Source: DASZHC01 sp035938215
GTDB taxonomy: Bacteria > Verrucomicrobiota > Verrucomicrobiia > Chthoniobacterales > JAFAMB01
Reading direction: 5' to 3'
Length of the DNA stretch: 5,438 nucleotides
Assembly: GCA_035938215.1 (NCBI GenBank)
Contig: DASZHC010000180.1
Coordinates: 1-5,438, forward strand
The translations under genes and the position numbers were made by a program. Positions 5,111-5,438 of the stretch are shown here, one piece after another. Position 1 is the first letter of the stretch. Each line of letters begins with the position of its first letter. The notes under the pieces are model-generated. The model saw only the letters and a program-made list of their open reading frames with translations. It was not told the origin of the DNA and did not search any database.

Positions 5111-5438
5111 TCAAGCTTCGCCTGGTAGACGTTCTTCCCGCGTGTCCGACCGGCGAACTGTCGCCATCGTCGTTAAAATAAGCGAGACAATCAAGAGCGC
5201 GCTGCCGATCCAGAAAGGCGCCTTGCCGAACTCCGGGGTACGCCTCGTGTTGAAAGCCAGAAGCCAGCCCCCGAGCAGCGGCCCAACAAAACGCCCAAGG
5301 CTTGCGCAGGCCTGCATGAGGCCCAGGACCCGTCCCTGCCAATACTTGTTCACGGAACGTGAAACTAATCCGTTGATCGTTGGATTGATGAAAGCATTTC
5401 CTACCGCGATACCAGCGGTGACCAAAAGCAGCATTGTT
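5111..5438 (-). CDS. MFS transporter, C-terminal part (5' end outside window)
   Basis: The frame is open from the right edge; the in-frame ATG at 5434 sits inside a membrane helix and is not the true start. About 109 codons are present, ending at the TGA at 5113-5111. Three hydrophobic stretches are visible: LLLVTAGIAVGNAFINPTI, then LGRFVGPLLGGWLLAF, then FWIGSALLIVSLILTTM. The segment SRSVNKYWQGRVLGLMQACA followed by SLGRFVGPLLGG is characteristic of TM10-TM11 of drug-proton antiporter MFS proteins (DHA1/TetA-like), where QGRxxG marks the cytoplasmic loop. It ends in a charged cytoplasmic tail (RRSDTREERLPGEA). The substrate cannot be read from this part. It converges with the di-haem gene, with 131 nt between stop codons and no clear terminator. 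Confidence 0.82.
   Translation of the reverse strand, partial: TMLLLVTAGIAVGNAFINPTINGLVSRSVNKYWQGRVLGLMQACASLGRFVGPLLGGWLLAFNTRRTPEFGKAPFWIGSALLIVSLILTTMATVRRSDTREERLPGEA

Overview
The window looks like accessory chromosome from a Gram-negative bacterium of moderate GC content. A signal-peptide-bearing di-haem c-type cytochrome implies a periplasm. The gene mix and the style of the proteins recall soil Verrucomicrobiota or Acidobacteriota, but that is an impression; no taxonomic marker is present.

Layout from left to right. (1) A GNAT-type acetyltransferase domain, open at the left edge (2-454, +). (2) A convergent hot-dog acyl-CoA thioesterase of the YbgC/4-HBT type (508-966, -). (3) A gene-free stretch (967-1456) filled by a strongly palindromic element: 23-nt inverted arms at 1039-1061 and 1357-1379, a nested 25-nt inverted repeat, and two further long hairpins. 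Outside it lies another inverted pair (1003-1021 / 1416-1435). (4) A complete family 2 glycosyltransferase (1457-2374, +), divergent from the thioesterase. (5) About 1.2 kb of eroded DNA (2375-3552). It holds a fragment of an SOS-response-associated peptidase (SRAP/YedK) on the minus strand, a start-less ORF of unknown family, one intact small protein of a conserved but unnamed type, and a frameshifted HNH endonuclease remnant. (6) A di-haem cytochrome c peroxidase/MauG-family gene (3553-4979, +) whose reading frame is broken twice by single extra T bases, although the protein is otherwise complete. (7) The C-terminal end of an MFS transporter, entering from the right edge on the minus strand (5111-5438).

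The genes do not form one operon or pathway: orientations alternate and functions are unrelated. The most informative points are the structured palindromic element between the divergent thioesterase and glycosyltransferase genes, the cluster of DNA-repair and nuclease gene remnants, and the doubly frameshifted di-haem enzyme, which is either a very young pseudogene or a product of sequencing indels. I see no convincing new defence or mobile system. The palindromic element is the best candidate for something undescribed.
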